Assembly: GCF_049059935.1 (NCBI RefSeq)
Contig: NZ_JBMGQR010000068.1
Span: forward strand, 1 to 22,794
Direction of reading: 5' to 3'
DNA length: 22,794 bases
Source of the DNA: JAURVT01 sp049059935
Lineage (GTDB): Bacteria; Actinomycetota; Actinomycetes; Propionibacteriales; Nocardioidaceae
The translations under genes were made by a program, and so were the position numbers. The notes beneath the pieces were generated by a model, which did not search any database, was not told the origin of the DNA, and was given only the letters and a program-made list of their open reading frames with translations. Below, in pieces: positions 6,280 through 12,843 of the stretch. Positions within the stretch are counted from its first letter, which is position 1. Each line of letters begins with the position of its first letter.

Positions 6280-8148
6280 ATGAGCATGGAGTTCACCGCC
6301 TACCGCACGATGCGTGGCGTCATGGCCGACGAGGTCGGCCACGCGTTCTCGCGCGACACGTTGCGGCGCATCGTGGCGTTCGCGCTTCCCCGGCGCGGGC
6401 GCCTGCTCGCCACGTTCCTGGTGCTGAGCGTGGTCGGGGCCGTCATCACCGTCGCCACGCCCGTGCTGGCCGGACGCGTGGTGCGCGCCATCAGCGACGG
6501 CGACGCGAGCAGCGTCGTCGTCCGTCTCGCGCTCCTGATCGCGCTGCTGGCCCTGCTCGAGGCGGGCGTCGGCCTGCTGACGCGCTGGTTCTCCTCGCGC
6601 ATCGGCGAGGGCCTGATCCTCGACCTGCGCACGGCCGTGTTCGACCACGTGCAGACGATGCCCGTCGCGTTCTTCAACCGCACCAAGACCGGCGCGCTGG
6701 TCAGCCGGCTCAACAACGACGTCCTCGGCGCCCAGCGGGCGTTCAGCGACACCCTGTCGGGGGTCGTCGGCAACGTCGTGACGCTCGCGCTGTCGCTCGT
6801 GGTCATGCTCGGCACCTCGTGGCAGGTGACGCTGCTCGCCCTGGTGCTGCTGCCCGTGTTCGTGCTGCCCGCCAAGCGGATGGGACGGCTGCTCGCGCGC
6901 AACCAGCAGGAGGCCGCCGAGCACAACGCGGCCATGGGCAACCAGATGACCGAGCGGTTCTCGGCGCCCGGCGCCACGCTCGTCAAGCTCTTCGGCCGCC
7001 CCGAGCACGAGTCGCGCGCATTCGCCGACCGTGCCGACCGCGTGCGCGACATCGGCGTCCGCTCGGCGATGGTTCAGTCGGTGTTCATGACGGCGCTGAC
7101 GCTCGTCTCGGCGCTCGCGCTGGCCATGGTCTACGGGCTCGGCGGCGTCTACGCGCTGCGCGGCAGCCTCGACTCCGGCGACGTCGTCACGCTCGCGCTC
7201 CTGCTCACCCGGCTCTACGCGCCGCTGACGTCGCTGGCCACCGCGCGCGTCGAGGTGATGGGTGCCGTGGTGGCGTTCTCGCGGGTCTTCGAGGTGCTCG
7301 ACCTGACGCCGCTCGTCCGCGAGCCGGAGTCGCCGAAGCGGCTGCCCGACGGCCCGCTGTCGGTGGAGATGCAGGGCGTCCACTTCGCCTACCCGTCGGC
7401 CGACCAGGTCTCGCTGGCGTCGCTCGAGGACGTCGCCCGCCTCGACGACCGCGGCGGCGTCGAGGTGCTGCACGGCGTCACCTTCCGCGCCGAGCCCGGG
7501 CAGATGATCGCGCTGGTCGGGTCGTCCGGGGCGGGCAAGTCCACGCTCGGCGCCCTGCTGCCGCGGCTGTACGACGTCGACGCCGGGTCCGTGCGCGTCG
7601 GCGGCGTCGACGTCCGCGACCTGTCGTTCGCCGACCTGCGCGGCGCCGTCGGCGTCGTCACCCAGGACGGCCACCTGTTCCACGAGTCGGTGCGCTCCAA
7701 CCTCGCCTTCGCCCGGCCCGAGGCCACCGACGACGAGATCTGGCACGCGTTGCGCGGGGCCCGCCTCGACGAGCTGGTCGCGTCGCTGCCCGACGGCCTC
7801 GACACCGTGGTGGGCGAGCGTGGCTACCGCCTGTCCGGCGGCGAGCGCCAGCGCCTGACGATCGCGCGGCTGCTGCTGGGCGGGCCGCGGGTCGTCGTCC
7901 TGGACGAGGCCACCGCGCACCTGGACTCCACCTCCGAGGCCGCGGTGCAGGAGGCCCTGTCGACGGCGCTCGCGGGGCGCACGGCGCTCGTCATCGCGCA
8001 CCGGCTGTCGACGATCCGCGCCGCCGACGCGATCCTGGTGCTCGAGCACGGCGACGTCGTCGAGCACGGCACGCACTCGAGCCTGCTCGCCCGAGGCGGC
8101 CGGTACGCCGAGCTCTACCGCACGCAGTTCGCCGAGACCGCGGCCTAG
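6280..8148 (+). CDS. ABC exporter half-transporter (permease fused to ATPase)
   Basis: 622 aa from the ATG at 6280 (GGGAGG about 11 nt upstream). The reading frame is open further upstream, but that stretch covers the promoter. The N-terminal ~340 residues form a type-1 exporter membrane domain with six helices and conserved coupling segments (TGALVSRLNNDV). The ATPase domain follows: Walker A GSSGAGKST at 414-422, signature LSGGERQ at 518-524, Walker B VVVLDEAT at about 538-545 and H-loop His574. A short insertion (about residues 372-392, ASLEDVARLDDRGG) sits before the ATPase beta-strand region. It should work as a homodimer or with a partner not seen here. The substrate is unknown. The MerR-type promoter suggests induction by a redox-active, toxic or metal ligand. 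Its stop overlaps that of the convergent pirin gene. Confidence 0.9.
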   Translation: MSMEFTAYRTMRGVMADEVGHAFSRDTLRRIVAFALPRRGRLLATFLVLSVVGAVITVATPVLAGRVVRAISDGDASSVVVRLALLIALLALLEAGVGLLTRWFSSRIGEGLILDLRTAVFDHVQTMPVAFFNRTKTGALVSRLNNDVLGAQRAFSDTLSGVVGNVVTLALSLVVMLGTSWQVTLLALVLLPVFVLPAKRMGRLLARNQQEAAEHNAAMGNQMTERFSAPGATLVKLFGRPEHESRAFADRADRVRDIGVRSAMVQSVFMTALTLVSALALAMVYGLGGVYALRGSLDSGDVVTLALLLTRLYAPLTSLATARVEVMGAVVAFSRVFEVLDLTPLVREPESPKRLPDGPLSVEMQGVHFAYPSADQVSLASLEDVARLDDRGGVEVLHGVTFRAEPGQMIALVGSSGAGKSTLGALLPRLYDVDAGSVRVGGVDVRDLSFADLRGAVGVVTQDGHLFHESVRSNLAFARPEATDDEIWHALRGARLDELVASLPDGLDTVVGERGYRLSGGERQRLTIARLLLGGPRVVVLDEATAHLDSTSEAAVQEALSTALAGRTALVIAHRLSTIRAADAILVLEHGDVVEHGTHSSLLARGGRYAELYRTQFAETAA

Positions 8149-9098
8149 CCCCGACGACGGCGCGGGGTGAGCCGCACCTCGGGCATCGGCGGCGCGGGGA
8201 TGCGCTCGTCGCCGTGGCCCTCGACGTGGCCGAACCGGTCGCTCCCGGCCTCCCACTCCTCGCGGGCCTGCACCACCTCGTCGTGGGTGCGGGCGACGAA
8301 GTTCCACCACATCAGCACGTCCTCGCCGAACGGCTCACCGCCGAGCAGCAGCAGCGTGCTGGGCGCGGTCGCGTGCAGGCGGACCGTCCGTCGCCCGGTG
8401 CCGAGGTAGGCCATCGCCCGGTGCGGCACGGTGGTGCCCTCCGCGGACGCGTCGCCGTCGACGAGCTGGACGGCGTGCTCGTGGTCGGCGTCGACGCCCA
8501 GCTCGACCTCGGCGCCGGCCTCCAGCGTGACGATCGCGCCCACCAGCGGCGTGAAGGTGCGGGCGGGCGACGTCACGCCGTCGACCGTGCCGGCGAGCAC
8601 GGTGAGGTGCATGCCGTCGCGCTCGACCTCGGGGAGCTCGGCCAGCTGCTCGAACCCGGCCGGGCCGTGGCGGGCCGAGTCGGGCAGCGCGACCCAGAGC
8701 TGCAGGCCGCGCCCACCGCCCGCGGACTCGTCGGCGACCTCGGAGTGGGCGACGCCGGCGCCGCTGGTCATCCAGTTCAGCTGGCCGGGGACGATGTCGG
8801 CCACGGTGCCGAGGGTGTCGCGGTGACGGACGCGTCCGTCGAAGAGCCAGGTGACGGTCTGCAGCCCGGTGTGCGGGTGCGGCATCACGCGCATCGTCGT
8901 CTCGCCGGGGTCGAACTGGTCGACGAAGCACCAGGCGCCGACGGTCGGGAAGCGCCGGCTCGGCAGCGTGCGGTGCACGCTCACGCCGCGGACCCCGCCG
9001 AGCGGCACCTCCCGCGACTCGAGCAGCTCGACCATCGGGCCCGGGGCGTCGTGCCCGGGGCAGTCGGTCTCGGTGACGTCGGCCTCGAGGTTGCTCAC
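8145..9098 (-). CDS. Pirin family protein (cupin, YhaK-like)
   Basis: 317 aa from the GTG at 9098. The frame stays open to 9584, but the extra N-terminus is antisense to the gdx region and low-complexity. The bicupin metal ligands are intact: His74 and His76 in PHPHTGLQTVTWLFDG, His118 and Glu120 in WMTSGAGVAHSE, matching the His-His-His-Glu set of pirin/YhaK. Relatives show quercetin 2,3-dioxygenase activity or serve as redox-sensing iron proteins; the true role here is unknown. A TAGGGT -10-like element 7 nt before the GTG points to a leaderless transcript. It converges with the ABC exporter, and the two TAG stops share the palindrome CTAG (8145-8148), leaving no room for a terminator between them. 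Confidence 0.9.
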   Translation of the reverse strand: MSNLEADVTETDCPGHDAPGPMVELLESREVPLGGVRGVSVHRTLPSRRFPTVGAWCFVDQFDPGETTMRVMPHPHTGLQTVTWLFDGRVRHRDTLGTVADIVPGQLNWMTSGAGVAHSEVADESAGGGRGLQLWVALPDSARHGPAGFEQLAELPEVERDGMHLTVLAGTVDGVTSPARTFTPLVGAIVTLEAGAEVELGVDADHEHAVQLVDGDASAEGTTVPHRAMAYLGTGRRTVRLHATAPSTLLLLGGEPFGEDVLMWWNFVARTHDEVVQAREEWEAGSDRFGHVEGHGDERIPAPPMPEVRLTPRRRRG

Positions 9099-9105
9099 CC
9101 CGCCG

Positions 9106-9111
9106 ACCCTA
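9106..9111 (-). promoter_or_regulatory. -10-like element for leaderless pirin start
   Basis: TAGGGT on the minus strand is 7 nt before the GTG at 9098. A run of GGCGGG directly before the GTG is too close to serve as a normal Shine-Dalgarno. Confidence 0.45.
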
Positions 9112-9142
9112 ACCCCGCGATCCGCGACTTCCGATGCCCCGA

Positions 9143-9182
9143 TCCGCAGGTTCGGACGGCCCCGTCCGCGGGTTCGGACGGT
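9143..9182. repeat. Inverted repeat flanking gdx, 3' side copy
   Basis: This 40-nt segment matches the reverse complement of 9621-9660 at 39 of 40 positions. On the minus strand it consists of tandem ~22-nt units of the form CCGTCCGAACCYGCGGA; a third, degraded unit continues to about 9115. Each unit holds a GTCCG...CGGAC fold-back. It touches the gdx stop codon, so it lies at the 3' end of the gdx transcript. Confidence 0.75.
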
Positions 9183-9496
9183 CAGGAGACGAGCTTGAGC
9201 CCGACCACGCAGCCGACGATGCCGAGCACGAGCCCGATGCGCAGCAGCGACGCGGGCTCGGTGCCCGTGGCCATCGCCCAGGTGACGGTGAGGCCGGCAC
9301 CGATGCCGACCCAGACCGCGTAGGCGGTGCCGGTGGGCAGGTCGCGCATCGCGTAGGCGAGGCCGGCCATGCTCAGCACGACCGCGACGGCGAAGACGAG
9401 CGTCGGCTGCAGGCGGACGAACCCCTCGCTGCGGCCGAGCGCGGTGGCCCAGACGGCCTCGAGAACCCCTGAGATCACCAGGACGATCCACGACAT
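9182..9496 (-). CDS. gdx: Guanidinium exporter Gdx (SMR family, SugE type)
   Basis: 104 aa, normal for small multidrug resistance proteins, with four hydrophobic helices. Glu13 and Trp16 (LEAVW) are the central substrate/proton site, and GTAYAVWVGIG in helix 3 marks the SugE/Gdx subtype rather than the EmrE multidrug subtype. Gdx proteins exchange guanidinium for protons as antiparallel dimers in the inner membrane. The start is the ATG at 9496 with GGAGGT about 9 nt upstream; a longer open frame to 9622 is rejected because it runs through the riboswitch. The guanidine-III aptamer in the leader supports the function independently. It is flanked on both sides by a 40-nt inverted repeat. No guanidine carboxylase or hydrolase genes are adjacent. 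Confidence 0.93.
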   Translation of the reverse strand: MSWIVLVISGVLEAVWATALGRSEGFVRLQPTLVFAVAVVLSMAGLAYAMRDLPTGTAYAVWVGIGAGLTVTWAMATGTEPASLLRIGLVLGIVGCVVGLKLVS

Positions 9497-9553
9497 GACG
9501 TGACACCTCCGTGTCGACGTCTTTGCGCTGGCCGGGTACGTCGCCTCGTCCGG
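9497..9553 (-). promoter_or_regulatory. Guanidine-III (ykkC-III) riboswitch with SD-hiding hairpin
   Basis: On the minus strand the aptamer (9553-9515) reads CCGGACGAGG, CGAC, GUACCCGG, CCAG, CGCAAAGACGUCG. This follows the actinobacterial guanidine-III layout: CCGG...CCGG helix, ACGAGG and GUACC conserved strands, and a pseudoknot of CGACGU with ACGUCG (9520-9515). The platform overlaps it: GACGU-C-GACAC (9521-9511) can pair with GUGUC-ACGUC (9506-9497) around loop GGAG (9510-9507), ending exactly at the start codon and locking the Shine-Dalgarno in the hairpin. The pseudoknot and the hairpin share 9515-9520 and exclude each other, so guanidinium should free the ribosome site. The aptamer match is direct; the switching logic is inferred. 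Confidence 0.88.
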
Positions 9554-9574
9554 GTGCCGGTGTGGCTGGTGCCC

Positions 9575-9603
9575 ATTCTGGCACAGTCGTGTCGGAAAGA
9601 CAC
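9575..9603 (-). promoter_or_regulatory. Promoter candidate for gdx leader
   Basis: CAGAAT (9580-9575) is a -10-like element, 17 bp from GTGTCT (9603-9598), and would start the RNA about 15 nt before the aptamer. A GTGTC-N5-GACAC palindrome (9589-9603) overlaps the -35 region and could be a protein site. Weak consensus. Confidence 0.35.
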
Positions 9604-9620
9604 TCGTGGTGACGGACGGC

Positions 9621-9682
9621 ACCGTCCGAACCCGCGGACGGGGCCGTCAGAACCTGCGGACGGGTGCGTCAGAACCTGCGGA
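9621..9682. repeat. Tandem ~22-nt repeats; inverted copy flanking gdx, 5' side
   Basis: Three tandem units of the form CCGTCMGAACCYGCGGA occur here. The first 40 nt (9621-9660) are the inverted partner of 9143-9182. They lie between the gdx promoter region and the stop codon of the DUF4916 gene. There are no spacers of constant length with unique sequence, so this is not a CRISPR array. Confidence 0.75.
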
Positions 9683-9688
9683 TCGGCG

Positions 9689-10231
9689 TCAGGGGAGGCA
9701 GCCGACCGAGGCGAGGGCCTGGCGGAGCATGCGGCCGCGGCCGCCCTCGAGCTCGGAGGTGACGGCGTCGCTGGCGGCGTCGGACGGCGACATCCAGGTC
9801 AGCTCGAGCGCGTCCTGGCGCGGGTCGCACTCGCCCGCGACGGGCACGACGTAGCCGAGTGCGACGGCGTGCTGACGGGAGTCGGAGAACGTGGTGACGC
9901 CGGGCCACGGGAAGTACTCGGTGACGGCGAACGGCACCGTGCTGGCGGGCACCTGGGGCAGCGCCGAGGGGCCGAGGTCCTTCTCCAGGTGGCGCATCAG
10001 GGCGTCGCGGACGAGCTCGCCGTGGCGCACGCGTCCGGCGACGACCGAGCGGCTCATCTCGCCGGTGGGCGACGCGCGGAGCAGCAGCCCCACCTCGGTG
10101 ACGGTGCCGCCGGCGTCGACGCGCACGGGCACCGCCTCGACGTAGAGCATCGGGACCTGTCCGCGCACCTCCTCCAGGGCGTGGTCGGACAGCCAGCCGG
10201 GGTTCGGATCGGGGGTCCGCAGGTACGTCAT
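9689..10231 (-). CDS. DUF4916/NUDIX-like hypothetical protein
   Basis: 180 aa from the ATG at 10231. The opening MTYLRTPDPNPGWLSDHALEEVRGQVPMLYVEAVPVRVD and the RHGELVRDALMRHLEKDLGP segment resemble actinobacterial DUF4916 proteins, which are distantly related to NUDIX hydrolases. The Nudix box (GX5EX7REUXEEXGU) is not intact: only the region around GELVRDALMRHLEKDLG aligns, without the REXXEE glutamates. Catalysis by the normal Nudix mechanism is therefore doubtful. A CAGAAT element 6 nt before the ATG and the lack of a Shine-Dalgarno suggest leaderless translation. The GPP34 gene ends 49 bp upstream on the same strand, with a GC-rich fold-back between. The family name is from memory of the N-terminal pattern. 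Confidence 0.75.
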   Translation of the reverse strand: MTYLRTPDPNPGWLSDHALEEVRGQVPMLYVEAVPVRVDAGGTVTEVGLLLRASPTGEMSRSVVAGRVRHGELVRDALMRHLEKDLGPSALPQVPASTVPFAVTEYFPWPGVTTFSDSRQHAVALGYVVPVAGECDPRQDALELTWMSPSDAASDAVTSELEGGRGRMLRQALASVGCLP

Positions 10232-10280
10232 GGGCCCATTCTGTCCGGTGGCCGGGCGGCCCGCCGTGCCGGGCGGGGCC

Positions 10281-10949
10281 TCAGGACCCGCTGGAGGCGA
10301 CGGTGACGGTCGACGCGACGCTGATCGCCAGGATCGCGGCCGTCTGGGCGGCCTGGACGGCGGCCTGCACGCCGTCGCCGACGGCGTCGCCCTCGGCGAT
10401 CTGCTTGGCGCGCCGCTTGGCCTCCTTGCGGTCCGGACGTTCCACGACGAGGCCGAGCTGGTCGAGTGCGAGCAGCAGGGACGCGAGCGCGGCCGCCCGC
10501 TCGGTGGGCGTCGCGCCCTGGACGAGCGCGGCGTGCAGCTCTTCGCGCACCTCGCGCTCGGCGGCGGAGTCGACGGCCGGCCACGTGGTGGTGGGGAACA
10601 GGCCGAGCACCTTGCCGGCCTCGCGCCGCACGACGCCGCGTGCTGCGAGCGTCTCGTACAGCCCGACGCTCGCCTTCCTGCCGATGCGGTCGACGGCGGC
10701 CTCGGCCTTCTCGTCGGTCTTCTCGGCGAGCCGGCGCAGGGCCTCGTCGAGCACCGGGTGACCCGGCGGCGCCTCGTCGACGACGTGCACGACCGGCTTC
10801 TTGGGCTTGCCGGAGAAGGTGACGCGCCCGGCGCGCGCCAGGTCGACGAGCAGCGCGCCACCGATCCCGGTGTCGACGGGCGCCATCGAGGCGACCTTGC
10901 CGGTCTCGTCGTCGGTGAGCAGGAGCAGGAGGTCCTCGGCGATCAGCAT
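10281..10949 (-). CDS. GPP34 family phosphoprotein (GOLPH3-like)
   Basis: 222 aa. The opening MLIAEDLLLLLTDDETGK, the GALLVDLARAGRVTF segment and the ATPTERAAALASLLLALDQLGLVV segment are typical of bacterial GPP34-domain proteins, the actinobacterial relatives of Golgi phosphoprotein 3. In eukaryotes the domain binds phosphatidylinositol-4-phosphate; the bacterial role is unknown. The C-terminus (AVQAAQTAAILAISVASTVTVASS) is Ala-rich and moderately hydrophobic, so loose membrane association is possible. The start ATG at 10949 is preceded by TAGCGT with a 6-nt gap and no Shine-Dalgarno, a good leaderless candidate. It diverges from the amidohydrolase gene across 187 bp. Confidence 0.88.
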   Translation of the reverse strand: MLIAEDLLLLLTDDETGKVASMAPVDTGIGGALLVDLARAGRVTFSGKPKKPVVHVVDEAPPGHPVLDEALRRLAEKTDEKAEAAVDRIGRKASVGLYETLAARGVVRREAGKVLGLFPTTTWPAVDSAAEREVREELHAALVQGATPTERAAALASLLLALDQLGLVVERPDRKEAKRRAKQIAEGDAVGDGVQAAVQAAQTAAILAISVASTVTVASSGS

Positions 10950-10955
10950 GCGTCC

Positions 10956-10961
10956 ACGCTA
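10956..10961 (-). promoter_or_regulatory. -10-like element for leaderless GPP34 start
   Basis: TAGCGT on the minus strand lies 6 nt before the ATG at 10949, matching the TANNNT consensus and the leaderless spacing. Confidence 0.5.
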
Positions 10962-11136
10962 GGACGCCGCGGGGTCGGCGTCGTCCGCCTCGGGACGGAA
11001 CCTGCCGTCACCCCGCAGGACGACCCCGGGGACCGCGCCTCGGACGGTCGGACCACATGCTGGACACCCGACTGCAGACCCGATTTTGTCCATAGAGTCG
11101 ATGCACATTGAGTCGACCGCCCCGGAAGGACCAGCC

Positions 11137-12093
11137 GTGACCGACCACGACCCGCGCCCCGCACCGGCGGTGGACGTGCACCAGCACCTGTGGTCCGAGG
11201 CCCTCGTCGAGGCGCTGCGCGAGCGGGTCGACGCGCCACGGGTGGTCGGCACCACGCTCCTGCTCGACGGCGAGCCGCCGTCGGAGCTCGTCGTCGAGTC
11301 GCCGAAGGCGCGTCGCGACCAGAACGACGCGGACGGCATCGACCTCGCCCTGCTCGCGTTCTCCAGCCCGCTGGGCGTCGAGCACCTCCCGCCCGACGAG
11401 GCCGCCGACCTGTTCGGCGTCTGGCACGTCGGCGCCGTCGACCTCGCCGAGGACGACCTGTCGGGCCTGGGGGCGTGGGCGTCCACCGGGCTCGTCGAGC
11501 CCGACCTCGACGGCCTCGGCGCCGCGCTCGACGCCGGGTGCGTCGGGGTGCAGGTGCCCGCGGACGCCATGGCCACGCCGAACGCGCTCGAGCAGCTGGC
11601 GCCCGTCCTCGCGGTGGCCGAGGGGCGCGACAAGCCGGCGTTCGTCCATCCCGGACGCGCCCGTGCGGCCACCGGCGGACTGCCGTCCTGGTGGGTGCCG
11701 CTCGTCGACTACCCCGCGCAGATGGCGGCGTCCTGGTGGTCCTGGCACCACCTCGGACGCTCGCTGCTGCCGTCGCTGCGCGTCTGCTTCGGTGCCGGCG
11801 CCGGGCTGGCCCCGCTGCACCACGAGCGCCTCGCCGCCCGTGGGGGACGGATGGGCGCGATCGATCCCGGCGTGTTCGTCGAGACCTCGTCGTACGGCCC
11901 GCGCGCCGTCGACGCGCTGGCGCGCGTGCTCGGCATCGACGCCCTCGTCCTCGGCAGCGACCGTCCCTACGCCGACCCGCGCGACCCCGGCCTCGGCGAC
12001 GCCGCCTGGCACGCGCTCACGCGCACCAACCCACGTCGGCTGCTCGATCCCGCGCAGCCGCCCGCACCAGAAGACCGAAGGAGTGCCGCATGA
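11137..12093 (+). CDS. Amidohydrolase family protein (TIM-barrel metal hydrolase)
   Basis: 318 aa from the GTG at 11137, chosen because GGAAGGA lies 6 nt upstream; an ATG at 11101 and a TTG at 11086 are in frame but lack a ribosome site. Family features are the N-terminal metal motif VDVHQHLW (His15, His17), FVHPG in the middle, and LGSDRPYADP near the C-terminus carrying the catalytic aspartate, as in amidohydrolase-2/COG2159 enzymes. HHERL after GAGAGLAPL fits another metal or substrate histidine. The substrate is unknown. It overlaps the cysteine dioxygenase gene by ATGA, so the two are translationally coupled and probably act in one pathway, perhaps release or breakdown of a cysteine-related thiol (inference). 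Upstream, an AT-richer segment (11080-11120) with two GAGTCGA copies may hold the promoter or operator. Confidence 0.85.
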   Translation: MTDHDPRPAPAVDVHQHLWSEALVEALRERVDAPRVVGTTLLLDGEPPSELVVESPKARRDQNDADGIDLALLAFSSPLGVEHLPPDEAADLFGVWHVGAVDLAEDDLSGLGAWASTGLVEPDLDGLGAALDAGCVGVQVPADAMATPNALEQLAPVLAVAEGRDKPAFVHPGRARAATGGLPSWWVPLVDYPAQMAASWWSWHHLGRSLLPSLRVCFGAGAGLAPLHHERLAARGGRMGAIDPGVFVETSSYGPRAVDALARVLGIDALVLGSDRPYADPRDPGLGDAAWHALTRTNPRRLLDPAQPPAPEDRRSAA

Positions 12094-12647
12094 CCCTCGT
12101 CGTCGACAGCCCGACCGCCCACCAGAGTGCCGACGTCTGTGCGGCGCCCGAGACCCTCGACGCGGTGGTCGCCGCGCTGCCCGAGCGTGACCTCACGCAG
12201 GACGAGCTCCTCGACCTCGCCCGCCACCTCGCCGAGCGCCCCCACCTGTGGCGCGACCTCGTCGCGTTCGACGACGACCGCCGCCACTTCGTGCAGCTGC
12301 ACCGCGACGGGCACCTCGACGTCTGGCTGCTGTGCTGGACGCCCGTCAACGACACCGGCTGGCACGACCACGACGTCTCCAGCGGCGCGGTCGCCGTCGC
12401 GAGCGGCGCGCTCGTCGAGCACGACCTCGTGATCGGCGGCGAGTCGAACGAGCGGGTCGTCACCACCGGTGGCTCGTGGGCGTTCGGGCCCGACCACATC
12501 CACCGGATGACGGGCCTGGACGACCGCAGCGTCTCGGTGCACGCCTACTCGCCGCCGCTGTGGCGGATGGGGCAGTACAGCGCCGAGGACGGCGTGCTGC
12601 GGCGCGTCTCGCGCTCCTACGCCGACGAGCTCAGGCCGCTCGACTGA
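12090..12647 (+). CDS. Cysteine dioxygenase family protein
   Basis: 185 aa, about the size of bacterial cysteine dioxygenases. The cupin iron ligands are visible as His92 and His94 in GWHDHDVSSGA and His138 in DHIHRM. The C-terminal HAYSPP (His151, Tyr153) supplies the conserved tyrosine near the iron. The enzyme class adds O2 to cysteine (or a related thiol such as 3-mercaptopropionate) to give the sulfinic acid. Substrate choice cannot be settled by eye. The ATG overlaps the stop of the amidohydrolase gene (ATGA), with GAAGGAG about 6 nt upstream. It converges on the nitroreductase gene; a structured, partly AT-rich stretch of 196 bp separates them. No sulfinate-processing or taurine genes are in the window. 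Confidence 0.9.
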   Translation: MTLVVDSPTAHQSADVCAAPETLDAVVAALPERDLTQDELLDLARHLAERPHLWRDLVAFDDDRRHFVQLHRDGHLDVWLLCWTPVNDTGWHDHDVSSGAVAVASGALVEHDLVIGGESNERVVTTGGSWAFGPDHIHRMTGLDDRSVSVHAYSPPLWRMGQYSAEDGVLRRVSRSYADELRPLD

Positions 12648-12703
12648 CCGGTTCGGCACGGTTTGCGTCGGCAATCTCAACAATTTTGGGTATTCGGCGT
12701 GCG

Positions 12704-12819
12704 GACCCCCCGATTTCTCATCCATACTGATGATGCTTCCCTGGGGGGTCGCCACAGCGGCGACGGAGGACGGAGCAGATGCGGTTCGGGGGTTCCGCAT
12801 CTCGCTCCGCCCCGTCGCC
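12704..12819. other. Structured intergenic region: two nested hairpins
   Basis: Between convergent genes, GACCCCCC (12704-12711) pairs with GGGGGGTC (12743-12750), with an inner TCATC/GATGA stem (12718-12722, 12729-12733) in the loop. A second fold follows: outer GGCGACGG (12759-12766) with CCGTCGCC (12812-12819), and inner GGAGC-AGATGCGG (12772-12784) with CCGCATCTCGCTCC (12795-12808). The second element is a probable bidirectional terminator. The first, just after an AT-rich patch (12655-12700), could belong to a small RNA. No open reading frame here is convincing. Confidence 0.5.
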
Positions 12820-12843
12820 CCGGCCGGGTCACCGGCCCACCGC

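Noticed and set aside
9099..9584. N-terminal extension of pirin up to 9584
   Set aside because: It runs through the gdx gene and its riboswitch on the same strand, is low-complexity, and a leaderless GTG at 9098 fits the family length.
9143..9682. CRISPR array formed by the 22-nt units
   Set aside because: The units are contiguous with no unique spacers, too few, in inverted groups, and no cas genes are near.
12704..12750. 6C small RNA
   Set aside because: 6C RNAs carry C-runs in hairpin loops; here the run of C is base-paired with G in a stem.
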